Assembly: GCA_049976505.1 (NCBI GenBank)
Contig: JBMFIC010000005.1
Coordinates: 1 to 64,000 of the forward strand
Reading direction: 5' to 3'
Length of the DNA stretch: 64,000 nucleotides
DNA from: CAYFFZ01 sp049976505
GTDB taxonomy: Archaea; Thermoproteota; Nitrososphaeria; Conexivisphaerales; UBA164
Below are positions 50,105-57,426 of this stretch, piece by piece. The position numbers and the translations under genes were made by a program. Numbering within the stretch: the stretch's first letter is position 1; each line of letters starts with the position of its first letter. Under the pieces are notes generated by a model, which saw only the letters and a program-made list of their open reading frames with translations, searched no databases and was not told the DNA's origin.

Positions 50105-50148
50105 GACACTTATGTGGCTCGTGTAAATAAAAGCTCTTTGAGCGTTTT

Positions 50149-50925
50149 CTATGCGTTTACACGCCTGAGCCTGAGCTGCAGGCCCCTGTGAAGGCCGAGG
50201 ATGGCCTCAAGCCCTGACGTGTGTCCCCTCCCTGCAATCCTTTCCAGCACATCCGACAGCGGCGATGAGCTGTTGATCCTTCTTATGAGCTCCGAAAAGT
50301 CCTCCGAGAGCTCCCCGGAAGCCGCACACCTGAGGAACTCTGCGCTCACGGCGTTGGTCCTTCCTGCAGATGAAAGCGCTACGCCTGAAAGATCCCTGAA
50401 CAGGTCGGTGCCCTTCAGGGCTGCTAGCACGCCAACGAGGAAGTCGTCGCCAGAAGGGGTCATGCCTATTCCGAGCCCAACAAGCCCGGAAAGCTCGGAC
50501 GGATCCGCTTCTGAGAGATCCAGCTCAAGAAGCTTCCTGCAGACCTCCCGTGCATGGGCAGGATAGATTTCGCAGCTGTACCTGCTCTCAAGAAAGGCCC
50601 TGAGCTCCTCCATGACCAGATCGGATGGCGTCCTAACGTACACGTCCCTGGTCGTGAATATCTCAGAGCCCTCGAGGTCAAGAGGAGGAAGGCCTGGCAG
50701 CATGAGCCTGCTCCCGTCGAAGACGGCCTCAGGGGGCCTGATCCTTAAGAGATCCTCAAACCCCTCAACCGAAACGGCAGAGGGCTCCATTGGTGCCCCG
50801 GCGGGAATTATGAAGAGGGCGCCACGTTCAGACGCGTAGTCAAGGGCCCTGCTCCCGGCATAAACAAGCCTGCCCCTGAAGGGCCTAAGGCATATGGACC
50901 TCCTTGAAGCCCGAGGCCCGGCCAT
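50149..50925 (-). CDS. allH: AllH/YlbF-like subunit (DUF2877) of a carbamoyltransferase
   Basis: A 258-residue DUF2877 protein. The family mark GLGIGMTPSGDDFLVG (about 150-165) is present, with SSAGRTNAVSAEFLRCAASGE after it and GRGHTSGLEAILGLHRGL at the end. In E. coli the DUF2877 protein AllH (YlbF) works with AllF (FdrA) and AllG (YlbE) as oxamate carbamoyltransferase, making oxamate and carbamoyl phosphate from oxalurate. Homologues of the other two subunits are encoded divergently at 51815 and 53332. It lies 4 bases after the HPS-like gene and so shares its transcript. Confidence 0.85.
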   Translation of the reverse strand: MAGPRASRRSICLRPFRGRLVYAGSRALDYASERGALFIIPAGAPMEPSAVSVEGFEDLLRIRPPEAVFDGSRLMLPGLPPLDLEGSEIFTTRDVYVRTPSDLVMEELRAFLESRYSCEIYPAHAREVCRKLLELDLSEADPSELSGLVGLGIGMTPSGDDFLVGVLAALKGTDLFRDLSGVALSSAGRTNAVSAEFLRCAASGELSEDFSELIRRINSSSPLSDVLERIAGRGHTSGLEAILGLHRGLQLRLRRVNA

Positions 50926-50929
50926 TATC

Positions 50930-51604
50930 TCAGAGCTCCTGGATGGCGCTGAGGACCTCCGATATCCTCCTCTCGTACTCGGGCGAGCCGGTTATGTAGC
51001 CTCCCACAACAAACAGGTTCACGCCAGTGCTGCTGAAAGCCCTTATCCTCTCTGGGTTCAGGCCCCCCGCAACCGAGATGATCGCATCTCCCCCCAAGGA
51101 CCTTATCCGATCCACCAGGGACTCGGCCCCGAGCCCGGCCCTCCTCTGAACGTCTATTGGAACGTGAAAGGAGAACGCCCTCGCCCCGAGCTGCCTGAGC
51201 CTGCCATACCTTCTGATCGGGTCCTCAACGTTTACTAGATCCACTACAAGAAGGACCCCATAGCTCTCGGAGGCCCTGAGGGCGCTCTCAACGGTTTCGT
51301 CTGAAGAACATCCCAGAACGGTTACCATATCGGCCCCTGCCTCGGCCGCTATCTTCACCTCGAGATCTCCAACGTCGGCTGCCTTCATGTCGGCCAGCAC
51401 GTATGATCTCCCTGCTGCGCTCCTGATGGCCCTGATCGCCCCGGCCCCGTGCCTCTTTATCATGGGGGTTCCTACCTCGATGACCCTTGCCCCAAGGCGA
51501 TCCGCCGCCTCGGCTATTCTTAGGGCTAGGTCAAGGTCGAGCAGGTCGAGCGCCACCTGAAGTCCCCTTCCAGATCTTAGATCATCGAACAGCATGCGTG
51601 ACAT
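50930..51604 (-). CDS. 3-hexulose-6-phosphate synthase-like (OMP decarboxylase superfamily)
   Basis: A 224-residue beta/alpha barrel. Motifs in order: LQVALDLLD (15-23), IEVGTPMIK (42-50), the superfamily metal/catalytic ADMKAADVGD (71-80), SFHVPIDVQRRAG and VAGGLNPERI with VVGGYITGS at the phosphate site. These match 3-hexulose-6-phosphate synthase, which in archaea runs towards ribulose 5-phosphate plus formaldehyde to supply pentoses. No fused or adjacent HxlB is visible. The operon with AllH is unexplained, so another sugar or keto acid substrate is possible. TATA boxes lie at 51626-51645. Confidence 0.82.
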   Translation of the reverse strand: MSRMLFDDLRSGRGLQVALDLLDLDLALRIAEAADRLGARVIEVGTPMIKRHGAGAIRAIRSAAGRSYVLADMKAADVGDLEVKIAAEAGADMVTVLGCSSDETVESALRASESYGVLLVVDLVNVEDPIRRYGRLRQLGARAFSFHVPIDVQRRAGLGAESLVDRIRSLGGDAIISVAGGLNPERIRAFSSTGVNLFVVGGYITGSPEYERRISEVLSAIQEL

Positions 51605-51670
51605 CTAAACAGCATTTGACTTTTCCTCTTTTAAGCGTATTTATATATGGGCTTCGGAGCGTTTACAATT

Positions 51671-51708
51671 AGCTAAAGCCTCGCCTTTTCAGGGCGGGGA
51701 GGAGGTCA
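51671..51708 (+). mobile_element. Solo TnpB right-end hairpin (copy D)
   Basis: GCTAAAG followed by CCTCGCC-TTTTC-AGGGCGGGGAGGAGGTCA repeats the last hairpin and terminal GGAGGAGGTCA of copy A, with the middle two hairpins missing. It lies alone in the 210-base gap between the divergent HPS-like and FdrA genes, about 70 bases before the FdrA TATA box. It may be a decayed insertion or a minimal end. Confidence 0.65.
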
Positions 51709-51775
51709 TAGGAGCAGCAGGAGAGCATCCCGTCAAATGGCGCGCTTATCAAGGCGAAGCACGGAGATGGCCTGA

Positions 51776-51787
51776 AAAGTATTTATG
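51776..51787 (+). promoter_or_regulatory. TATA box of the FdrA-YlbE operon
   Basis: AAAGTATTTATG centred near 51783 lies about 28-30 bases before the ATG at 51815, predicting a leaderless transcript. It overlaps the ATG at 51785, which opens the frame, so that earlier ATG is not used as the start. Confidence 0.55.
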
Positions 51788-51814
51788 CGATCTGTAACAG
51801 ATCATATAACTATA

Positions 51815-53335
51815 ATGCCGAAGCTCACCCTTGTTATGAGGAACGAGTACAGGGACTCCGTCTTTCTCATGAGAATAAACGATGCGGTGGAGAAGCTCGA
51901 CGGCGTGAGAAGGGCTGCCGTGATGATGGGAACGGATGCCAACAAGGACCTGATGAAGGAGGCTGGTCTTTTTACAGAGGAGGCTGCCAGCGCCGGCCCA
52001 AACGACCTGGTGATAGTCGTTGAAGGGGACGACGAGGAGGCCCTGAGGAAGGCCCTCGAAAGGGCAAGGAGCATGGTCTACGAAACGGCAAAGGAGGAGA
52101 AGAAGGAGGAGCAGAGCTACCTCAGCATAAGGAGCGCCGTTTCCTTTGAGCCCGACATAGACCTTGTGCTCATATCGACGCCCGGCGAATACGCCTACAG
52201 AGAGGCCATGAGGGCTCTCCTGCTGGGAAAGCACGTAATGGTCTTCAGCAGCAACGTCCCCGTTGAAAAGGAGAAGGCACTTAAGGAGCTCGCAAACAGG
52301 AAGGGGCTGCTCGTCATGGGCCCCGACGCCGGAACGGCCATAATAGGAGGCACTGGCCTTGGGTTCTTCAACGTCGTCAGCGAGGGGCCGGTCGGCATAG
52401 TTGGAGCTGCTGGCACAGGCATACAGGTCGTCAGCTCCCTCCTCGATCACGCGGGCTCAGGGATAACCGCTGCAATAGGAACGGGCTCGAACGACGTGAA
52501 GGACTACATAGGAGGCATAACGCTCAAATCTGGGATAAGGCTCCTGTCATCTCACTCCAGAACGAAGGTCATAACTGTTGTATCCAAGCCCCCCTCAGAG
52601 AGGATCGTGAAGGAGGCAGTTGAGGAGATAGGGAGGGGCGGAAAGCCGGCAGTCCTGAACTTCATAGGGTACGAGGGAGGCCATGGGGACGGGCAGATCT
52701 CATTCGCCTCAACGCTCGAGGAAGCCGCAAGGATGTCGTACGAGCTCGAGAGGGGCAGGGGCTTCAGCCTGCCTTCATGGACGCCCGACGAGGAGGTGAG
52801 GAGGGCAAAGGAGATGCTGAGGCCTGAGCAGACGTACATAAGGGGCCTCTTCTCTGGCGGGACCATATGCTATGAGGCCCAGCACATAATGAGGAAGAAG
52901 GGCATAAAGGTGTACTCCAACTCGCCGCTCGAGAAGTCCCTCGAGATAGGCGGCTTCGAAAGGTCGATAAAGGACACGATGATAGACATGGGAGCCGAGG
53001 AGTTCGTTAGAGGGGTTCCCCACCCGATGATAGACTTCAGGTTCAGGAAGGAGAGGCTGCTCAGGGAGGCGGAGGACAGGGAGGTTGCTGTGATCCTCTT
53101 CGACATAGTCCTGGGCTACGGGTCTAACATGAACCCAGCTGGCGAAATATCGGAGGCGATAAGGAAGGCAAGGGAGATCAACGACAGGCTTGCCTTCGTG
53201 GCCTCGGTGATAGGGACAAGGAAGGACCCTCAGGGCCTGGAGTCACAGGTAATGCAGCTGAGAAACCTGGGGGTGCTGGTTTACCCATCGAGCACCAGGG
53301 CGGCCGAGGTCGCGTTTCAGATAGCAAGGGGGTGA
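51815..53335 (+). CDS. fdrA: FdrA (AllF)-like acyl-CoA-synthetase-type carbamoyltransferase subunit
   Basis: About 506 residues. An ACT-like N terminus (about 1-90), a CoA-binding Rossmann domain (PGEYAYREAMRALLLGKHVMVFSSNVP, MGPDAGTAI at 168-176, GIVGAAGTGIQVVSSLLDHAG at 194-214), and a ligase-CoA part (SGGTICYEAQHIM, DIVLGYGSNMNPAGEIS). FdrA is one subunit of oxamate carbamoyltransferase in E. coli. The substrate here is unknown. The stop overlaps the ylbE start by 4 bases. Confidence 0.9.
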   Translation: MPKLTLVMRNEYRDSVFLMRINDAVEKLDGVRRAAVMMGTDANKDLMKEAGLFTEEAASAGPNDLVIVVEGDDEEALRKALERARSMVYETAKEEKKEEQSYLSIRSAVSFEPDIDLVLISTPGEYAYREAMRALLLGKHVMVFSSNVPVEKEKALKELANRKGLLVMGPDAGTAIIGGTGLGFFNVVSEGPVGIVGAAGTGIQVVSSLLDHAGSGITAAIGTGSNDVKDYIGGITLKSGIRLLSSHSRTKVITVVSKPPSERIVKEAVEEIGRGGKPAVLNFIGYEGGHGDGQISFASTLEEAARMSYELERGRGFSLPSWTPDEEVRRAKEMLRPEQTYIRGLFSGGTICYEAQHIMRKKGIKVYSNSPLEKSLEIGGFERSIKDTMIDMGAEEFVRGVPHPMIDFRFRKERLLREAEDREVAVILFDIVLGYGSNMNPAGEISEAIRKAREINDRLAFVASVIGTRKDPQGLESQVMQLRNLGVLVYPSSTRAAEVAFQIARG

Positions 53336-54747
53336 AGGAGATGTCGGAGGTTCTGGACAGGAGGATAAAGGTGCTCAGCGTGGGTCTGGAGAGCTTCTAC
53401 CAGGACCTGGTTAGCCAGGGAGCAAGGGCTGTTAAGGTGGACTGGAGGCCTCCGGGAGGCGGAGTTCCAAGGCTGCTCAGGGTCCTCGAGGCCCTTGAAA
53501 CCGAGGAGGTCGAGGAGGCTAACAGGAAGGCCGTCGAGGCGTTCACCAGGGCCGATCCGGTGCTGGTTGACGTAAAGCTCGCTAAGGACGTGATGCCGGA
53601 GCTCAGCGGAAGCACTCTGGGGCACGCTGGCCCGCCGATCGAGTGGTCAAGGATGTCGGGGCCGCTGAAGGGGGCCGTAATAGGGGCGGCGATATACGAG
53701 GGGCTGGCGAACGACGAGGGAGAGGCCACGGAGCTTGCTGAGAGGGGCGAGATAAGGTTCGTTCCAAACCACGACATGTCAGCTGTAGGGCCCATGGCCG
53801 GCGTCATATCGCCTAACATGCCGGTTTTCGTGGTAAAGAACGCGGCCGGCAGCAACTACGCCTACACGAACTTCAACGAGGGCGTTGGGAAGGTCCTGAG
53901 GTACGGGGCATACTCGCAGGAGGTCATACAGAGGCTGAGGTGGATGAGGGACGTCCTCTATCCGCTCCTGAAGGAGGCAGTTGATGCTCATGGGCCCGTG
54001 CCTCTGAGGCCTATAATGTCGCAGGCCCTGCAGATGGGGGACGAGCTGCACACGAGAAACAACGCCAGCACCCTTCTGTTCCTGGGCGAGATCGGGCCTT
54101 ACATGGAGGGCAGGGGGCTCAGCAGGAGCGAGGTCTTGAAGGCCTACGAGTTCATAGCCAAGAACCAGCTATTCTTCCTGAACCTGGCAATGGCGGCCGG
54201 GAAGGTGATGATGGACGCGGCATCCAACATAAGGAACAGCACCCTGGTTACGGTGATGTCAAGGAACGGGACGGACTTCGGGATAAAGGTCTCGGGCCTT
54301 GGGAAGGAGTGGTTCACGGCCCCTGCGCCGGTTCCGAAGACCCTGTTCTTCCCTGGCTTCAGGGAGGGCGACGCCAACCCGGACATTGGGGACAGCGCTA
54401 TAATGGAGACGAACGGCTTTGGGGCCTTCGCCTCTGCGGCTTCGCCTGCGGTGGCCCAGGTAGTTGGATCTTCAGTCAGCGAGGCGGTCAGGATAACCAA
54501 GCTCATGTACGAGATAACCATGATAAGGGACAAGAGCTTCCCGATACCCTACATGAACTTTGACGGGATTCCGAGGGGAATAGACCTGCGCCTCGTGCTG
54601 GACACCAGCATCGCTCCGTACATAAACACAGGAGTTGCTCACAGGCTTCCGGGAGTAGGAACGGTTGGATTCGGGATAGTTCAGGCTCCCATGGCCTGCT
54701 TCACCAGGGCCATAGAGAGGTTCGGGGAGGTAGTTGGAGCGCTATAA
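53332..54747 (+). CDS. allG: YlbE (AllG)-like DUF1116 carbamoyltransferase subunit
   Basis: A 471-residue DUF1116 protein. Seen: VDWRPPGGGVPRLLRVLEAL, PIEWSRMSGPLKGAVIGAAIYEG, NHDMSAVGPMAGVISPNMPVFVV, MGDELHTRNNAS, MSRNGTDFGIKVSGLG and DIGDSAIMETNGFGAFASAASPAVAQVVG. It partners FdrA and AllH in carbamoyl transfer to phosphate. GTG start coupled to fdrA; the Pth2 gene follows after one base. Confidence 0.9.
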   Translation: MKEMSEVLDRRIKVLSVGLESFYQDLVSQGARAVKVDWRPPGGGVPRLLRVLEALETEEVEEANRKAVEAFTRADPVLVDVKLAKDVMPELSGSTLGHAGPPIEWSRMSGPLKGAVIGAAIYEGLANDEGEATELAERGEIRFVPNHDMSAVGPMAGVISPNMPVFVVKNAAGSNYAYTNFNEGVGKVLRYGAYSQEVIQRLRWMRDVLYPLLKEAVDAHGPVPLRPIMSQALQMGDELHTRNNASTLLFLGEIGPYMEGRGLSRSEVLKAYEFIAKNQLFFLNLAMAAGKVMMDAASNIRNSTLVTVMSRNGTDFGIKVSGLGKEWFTAPAPVPKTLFFPGFREGDANPDIGDSAIMETNGFGAFASAASPAVAQVVGSSVSEAVRITKLMYEITMIRDKSFPIPYMNFDGIPRGIDLRLVLDTSIAPYINTGVAHRLPGVGTVGFGIVQAPMACFTRAIERFGEVVGAL

Positions 54748-54748
54748 G

Positions 54749-55090
54749 ATGTCCATACTCGTGAGGACCGACATCAAGATGAGCAGGGGGAAGGCAGTTG
54801 CCCAGGGGGCCCACGCTGCGGTTGGAGCGGTCCTCATCTGCATGAGGCGATGTCCTGAAGCGCTTCAGATCTGGCTGGACCAGGGGGCCGCCAAGATAGC
54901 CCTCAGGGTCGGGTCTGAGGAGGAGATGCTCGGCCTCGTCTCAAGGGCGCAGCAGCTAGGACTTGTAACCTACGTCGTTGAGGACATGGGGCTTACGGAG
55001 GTCCCTCCGGGAACCAGGACCTGCGCTGCGATAGGCCCGGGTCCCGAGAGCCTTGTTGATCAGGTAACCGGGAGCCTAAGGCTTCTATGA
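54749..55090 (+). CDS. pth2: Peptidyl-tRNA hydrolase Pth2
   Basis: About 113 residues of the archaeal/eukaryotic Pth2 family, which frees tRNA from prematurely released peptidyl-tRNA. Seen: LVRTDIKMSRGKAVAQGAHAAVGA, WLDQGAAKIALRV, TYVVEDMGLTEVPPGTRTCAAIGPGP. The frame opens at a TTG (54734), but the ATG at 54749 gives the normal length and follows the ylbE stop by 1 base. It overlaps truD by 4 bases. Confidence 0.93.
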   Translation: MSILVRTDIKMSRGKAVAQGAHAAVGAVLICMRRCPEALQIWLDQGAAKIALRVGSEEEMLGLVSRAQQLGLVTYVVEDMGLTEVPPGTRTCAAIGPGPESLVDQVTGSLRLL

Positions 55091-56076
55091 TACCCGGGGT
55101 AACCGCGGGGCCCCTGAACGATCTGAGGATAAGGGGCAGGATAAAGAGCGTGCCGGAGGACTTCGTGGTTGCCGAGGTCCTCAGGAAGGGAATCGAGATA
55201 GACGGCGGGAGGCACATCCTGGCGGCGGCGGAGAAGAGGGGGCTGGAGCACAAGGCCCTGGTTCAGGCCTTCGGGAGGGAGGCTAACTTCCTCGGGATAA
55301 AGGACAAGGAGGCCCTCGCCTACTTCTTCATCTCATTCAAGAGGGTCAGGGTTAGGCTGCCTGAGGTGCCGGGGCTAAGGATCAGGATAGTGGGAAGGAC
55401 GAGGAGGCTGCTCACGAGGAAGGACCTGCTTGGCAACGCCTTCAGGATAACCATAAGGGACTGCGATTGCAGGGAGGAAGCCTTCAGGGCGTGGAGCGAG
55501 CTGCTGAGCGGATGGCGGGCCCCAAACTTCTACGGGCCCCAGAGGTTCGCCAGGTCAAACCACCTTATAGGACAGGCGATAGTAAGGAGGGACTTCAGCG
55601 CTGCTGACGAGCTGCTCAGAAAGGAGGGATACGATGGGCTAAAGGGGACGCCCCTCTGGCTCAGGAGGTTCTACGTTCAGGCGTACCAGTCGTACCTGTT
55701 CAACCTCGAGCTCTCCAAGGTGATATCTGGGGAGATAAGAGGGCCAGTAAGGAGCGCGGAGGTGAGCGAGGACTTCTTCAGGGGGAAGGTCGAGATAGCG
55801 TACCTGCCTGGATACGGCTTCAGGAACAAGGGCGATGCCTACTCGAGGGCGCTGATAGAGGTGGCCAGGCAGGAGGGAATAAAGTTCAGGCACTTCTACG
55901 TGGATGAGATGAAGGAGGTCAGCCAGGAAGGTGGCATAAGGCCGGCAAGGATCATGTCCCATAAGGTCTCATATTCGATTGCTGGAGAGGATCAGGCGGT
56001 GGTGAGGTTCGTGCTCTACAGGGGAAGCTACGCGACAAGCGCTCTCAGGGAGCTCCTTCTTGAGGAGCCCCTGTAG
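55087..56076 (+). CDS. truD: tRNA pseudouridine synthase TruD
   Basis: A 329-residue TruD-family enzyme that makes pseudouridine 13 in tRNA (and position 35 in some lineages). Seen: KSVPEDFVVAEVL, FLGIKDKEALAYFF carrying the catalytic Asp, GNAFRITIRDCD, NFYGPQRFAR and FYVQAYQSYLFNLELS. The inserted TRUD subdomain is shorter than in bacterial TruD. Overlaps pth2 by 4 bases and the convergent RecA-like gene by 32. Confidence 0.92.
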   Translation: MIPGVTAGPLNDLRIRGRIKSVPEDFVVAEVLRKGIEIDGGRHILAAAEKRGLEHKALVQAFGREANFLGIKDKEALAYFFISFKRVRVRLPEVPGLRIRIVGRTRRLLTRKDLLGNAFRITIRDCDCREEAFRAWSELLSGWRAPNFYGPQRFARSNHLIGQAIVRRDFSAADELLRKEGYDGLKGTPLWLRRFYVQAYQSYLFNLELSKVISGEIRGPVRSAEVSEDFFRGKVEIAYLPGYGFRNKGDAYSRALIEVARQEGIKFRHFYVDEMKEVSQEGGIRPARIMSHKVSYSIAGEDQAVVRFVLYRGSYATSALRELLLEEPL

Positions 56077-56662
56077 TCTCCTTCTCTATGAAGACGTTTA
56101 TCCCCCTTATGTAGAACCTCGCGCTCCACCCAGCAGCATAAAGCCTGCCGGAGTCCTCAGAAATCCTCTCGGCCCTAATCCTCAGATGGACGTATGGATC
56201 GGTGTACATGTAACCGAGGGGCTTGCCCTTCATGCTGACTATTGGGTTGGTTACAAGCACCGTGTTCCCCTTCAGCGAGTAGAGCGACAGCATCCTCGAG
56301 ATCATGGAAAGCTCGTGCGCTACCTGCAGCTCGAAGAACGGGAGGGACATGCCGTCCCACACGACCGTCCTGTACCTCTTCACCGAGAGCATCCTTGAGA
56401 GCTTCTCAAAGAGGAAGTACGGATCAGAGGCGCTAAGCACGTCTATCCTGCCCATCACATCGACCCTTACCCCGTAGCGCTCAATGAGCAGCTCTGGCCT
56501 GAAGGCCCTCCTGCTGTCGACGTAAAGGACAACCTCGCCGGACGAGGCCCTTTCAACAGCAAGGGATGTCGCTATGACCTCCTTGCCCGAACGCGCATCT
56601 CCGAATATCTCGGCGAAGCACCCGTCGCACTCGCTTCTCAGGAACTCCTCGGCGCTCTGCAT
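56045..56662 (-). CDS. RecA/RadA-superfamily protein with a degenerate P-loop
   Basis: A 205-residue protein of the RadB/KaiC-like type. CFAEIFGDARSGKEVIATSLAVERASSGEVVLYVDSRRAFRPELL follows the RadA order, but the P-loop GDARSGKE (21-28) has Glu28 instead of Thr or Ser. YRTVVWDGMSLPFF is in Walker B position, and NTVLVTNPIVS resembles the RadA beta strand after it. It may be a regulatory paralogue with weak or no ATPase activity. It is 2 bases from the next gene on this strand, forming an operon. Confidence 0.75.
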   Translation of the reverse strand: MQSAEEFLRSECDGCFAEIFGDARSGKEVIATSLAVERASSGEVVLYVDSRRAFRPELLIERYGVRVDVMGRIDVLSASDPYFLFEKLSRMLSVKRYRTVVWDGMSLPFFELQVAHELSMISRMLSLYSLKGNTVLVTNPIVSMKGKPLGYMYTDPYVHLRIRAERISEDSGRLYAAGWSARFYIRGINVFIEKETTGAPQEGAP

Positions 56663-56664
56663 TT

Positions 56665-56979
56665 CTATCTCTCTGCGGTTGCCCTCCTGAACGTTATCGT
56701 TCCCCTCTCAAAGGTGACCTCGTAGACGTCGTTGACCTCCAGCTGAAGCCCAAGCTGAAGGTACTCGTTTTCCCTGAGGAAGAGCACCAGCTTTGGGGGC
56801 CACAGGTCCCTTATGCTCTGAACCGGGAATATGGACTGAAGCTGAGCTATGAAGGCCCTCATGCTTTCATCTCCAGGGAAGCTCACCGATGAGTACTCCG
56901 TGAACTCGATGAGCCTCCCCGGCGTCCCTGTAACCGGATCTGTCATGCCGGTAATTCTTGATACCTTAACCAGCACCAT
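56665..56979 (-). CDS. Unknown 104-residue protein in operon with the RecA-like gene
   Basis: I cannot assign a characterised family. Seen: VKVSRITGMTDPVTGTPGRLIEFTE, a hydrophobic middle (FIAQLQSIFPVQSIRDLWPPKLVLFLRENEY) and GLQLEVNDVYEVTFERGTITFR, a mixed alpha/beta pattern. It loosely recalls the small arcadin-1-type proteins of Thermoproteota, which I hold at low confidence. ATG at 56979, stop 2 bases before the RecA-like start. Confidence 0.6.
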   Translation of the reverse strand: MVLVKVSRITGMTDPVTGTPGRLIEFTEYSSVSFPGDESMRAFIAQLQSIFPVQSIRDLWPPKLVLFLRENEYLQLGLQLEVNDVYEVTFERGTITFRRATAER

Positions 56980-57023
56980 ACCTAGATCTAGCCTCCTCCG
57001 GTATAAAAGCTAAAGCGGCAGGC

Positions 57024-57302
57024 CTAGGCCGTCTCCTTAATGGTCTCCAGAAGGGACATCATGTTCCATATGAGGACCCTTATGTGCGATGGTATGTTCG
57101 GGTCCTGCGAGATCTCCTCAAGAACGCTTATCGTGTTCGCTGCCCTTATTGCCGGGCTTATTGTCTTGTCCTGAAGCTGGTCCAGCGTCTCCTTCAGCAT
57201 GTTCCTGAGGTTTCTCGGTATTCCCTTGTTTGTCAGCAACGGCGTTAGCTGCTGTAGAACCTGCTCTATCTTCTTTTCATCCTCAGCCCTAGAAGCGGAC
57301 AT
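57024..57302 (-). CDS. UPF0147 family protein
   Basis: A 92-residue helical protein of the archaeal UPF0147 family: EQVLQQLTPLLTNKGIPRNLRNMLKETLDQLQ, ISPAIRAANTISVLEEISQDPNIPSHIRVLIWNMMSLLETI. Function is unknown. The frame extends far upstream, but the ATG at 57302 has a strong AT-rich promoter (about 57310-57345) and the normal family length. Confidence 0.88.
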   Translation of the reverse strand: MSASRAEDEKKIEQVLQQLTPLLTNKGIPRNLRNMLKETLDQLQDKTISPAIRAANTISVLEEISQDPNIPSHIRVLIWNMMSLLETIKETA

Positions 57303-57426
57303 ATTTTTTGTTTTTATATGGCTTAATATATTAATATTATGATCATCTTGGGCTGCAGGCGCTGCGAGCTTGAGCATCTCAGGACATCGCGAACGCTTTA
57401 ATACGAGGTTTGATATATCTAAGGCC

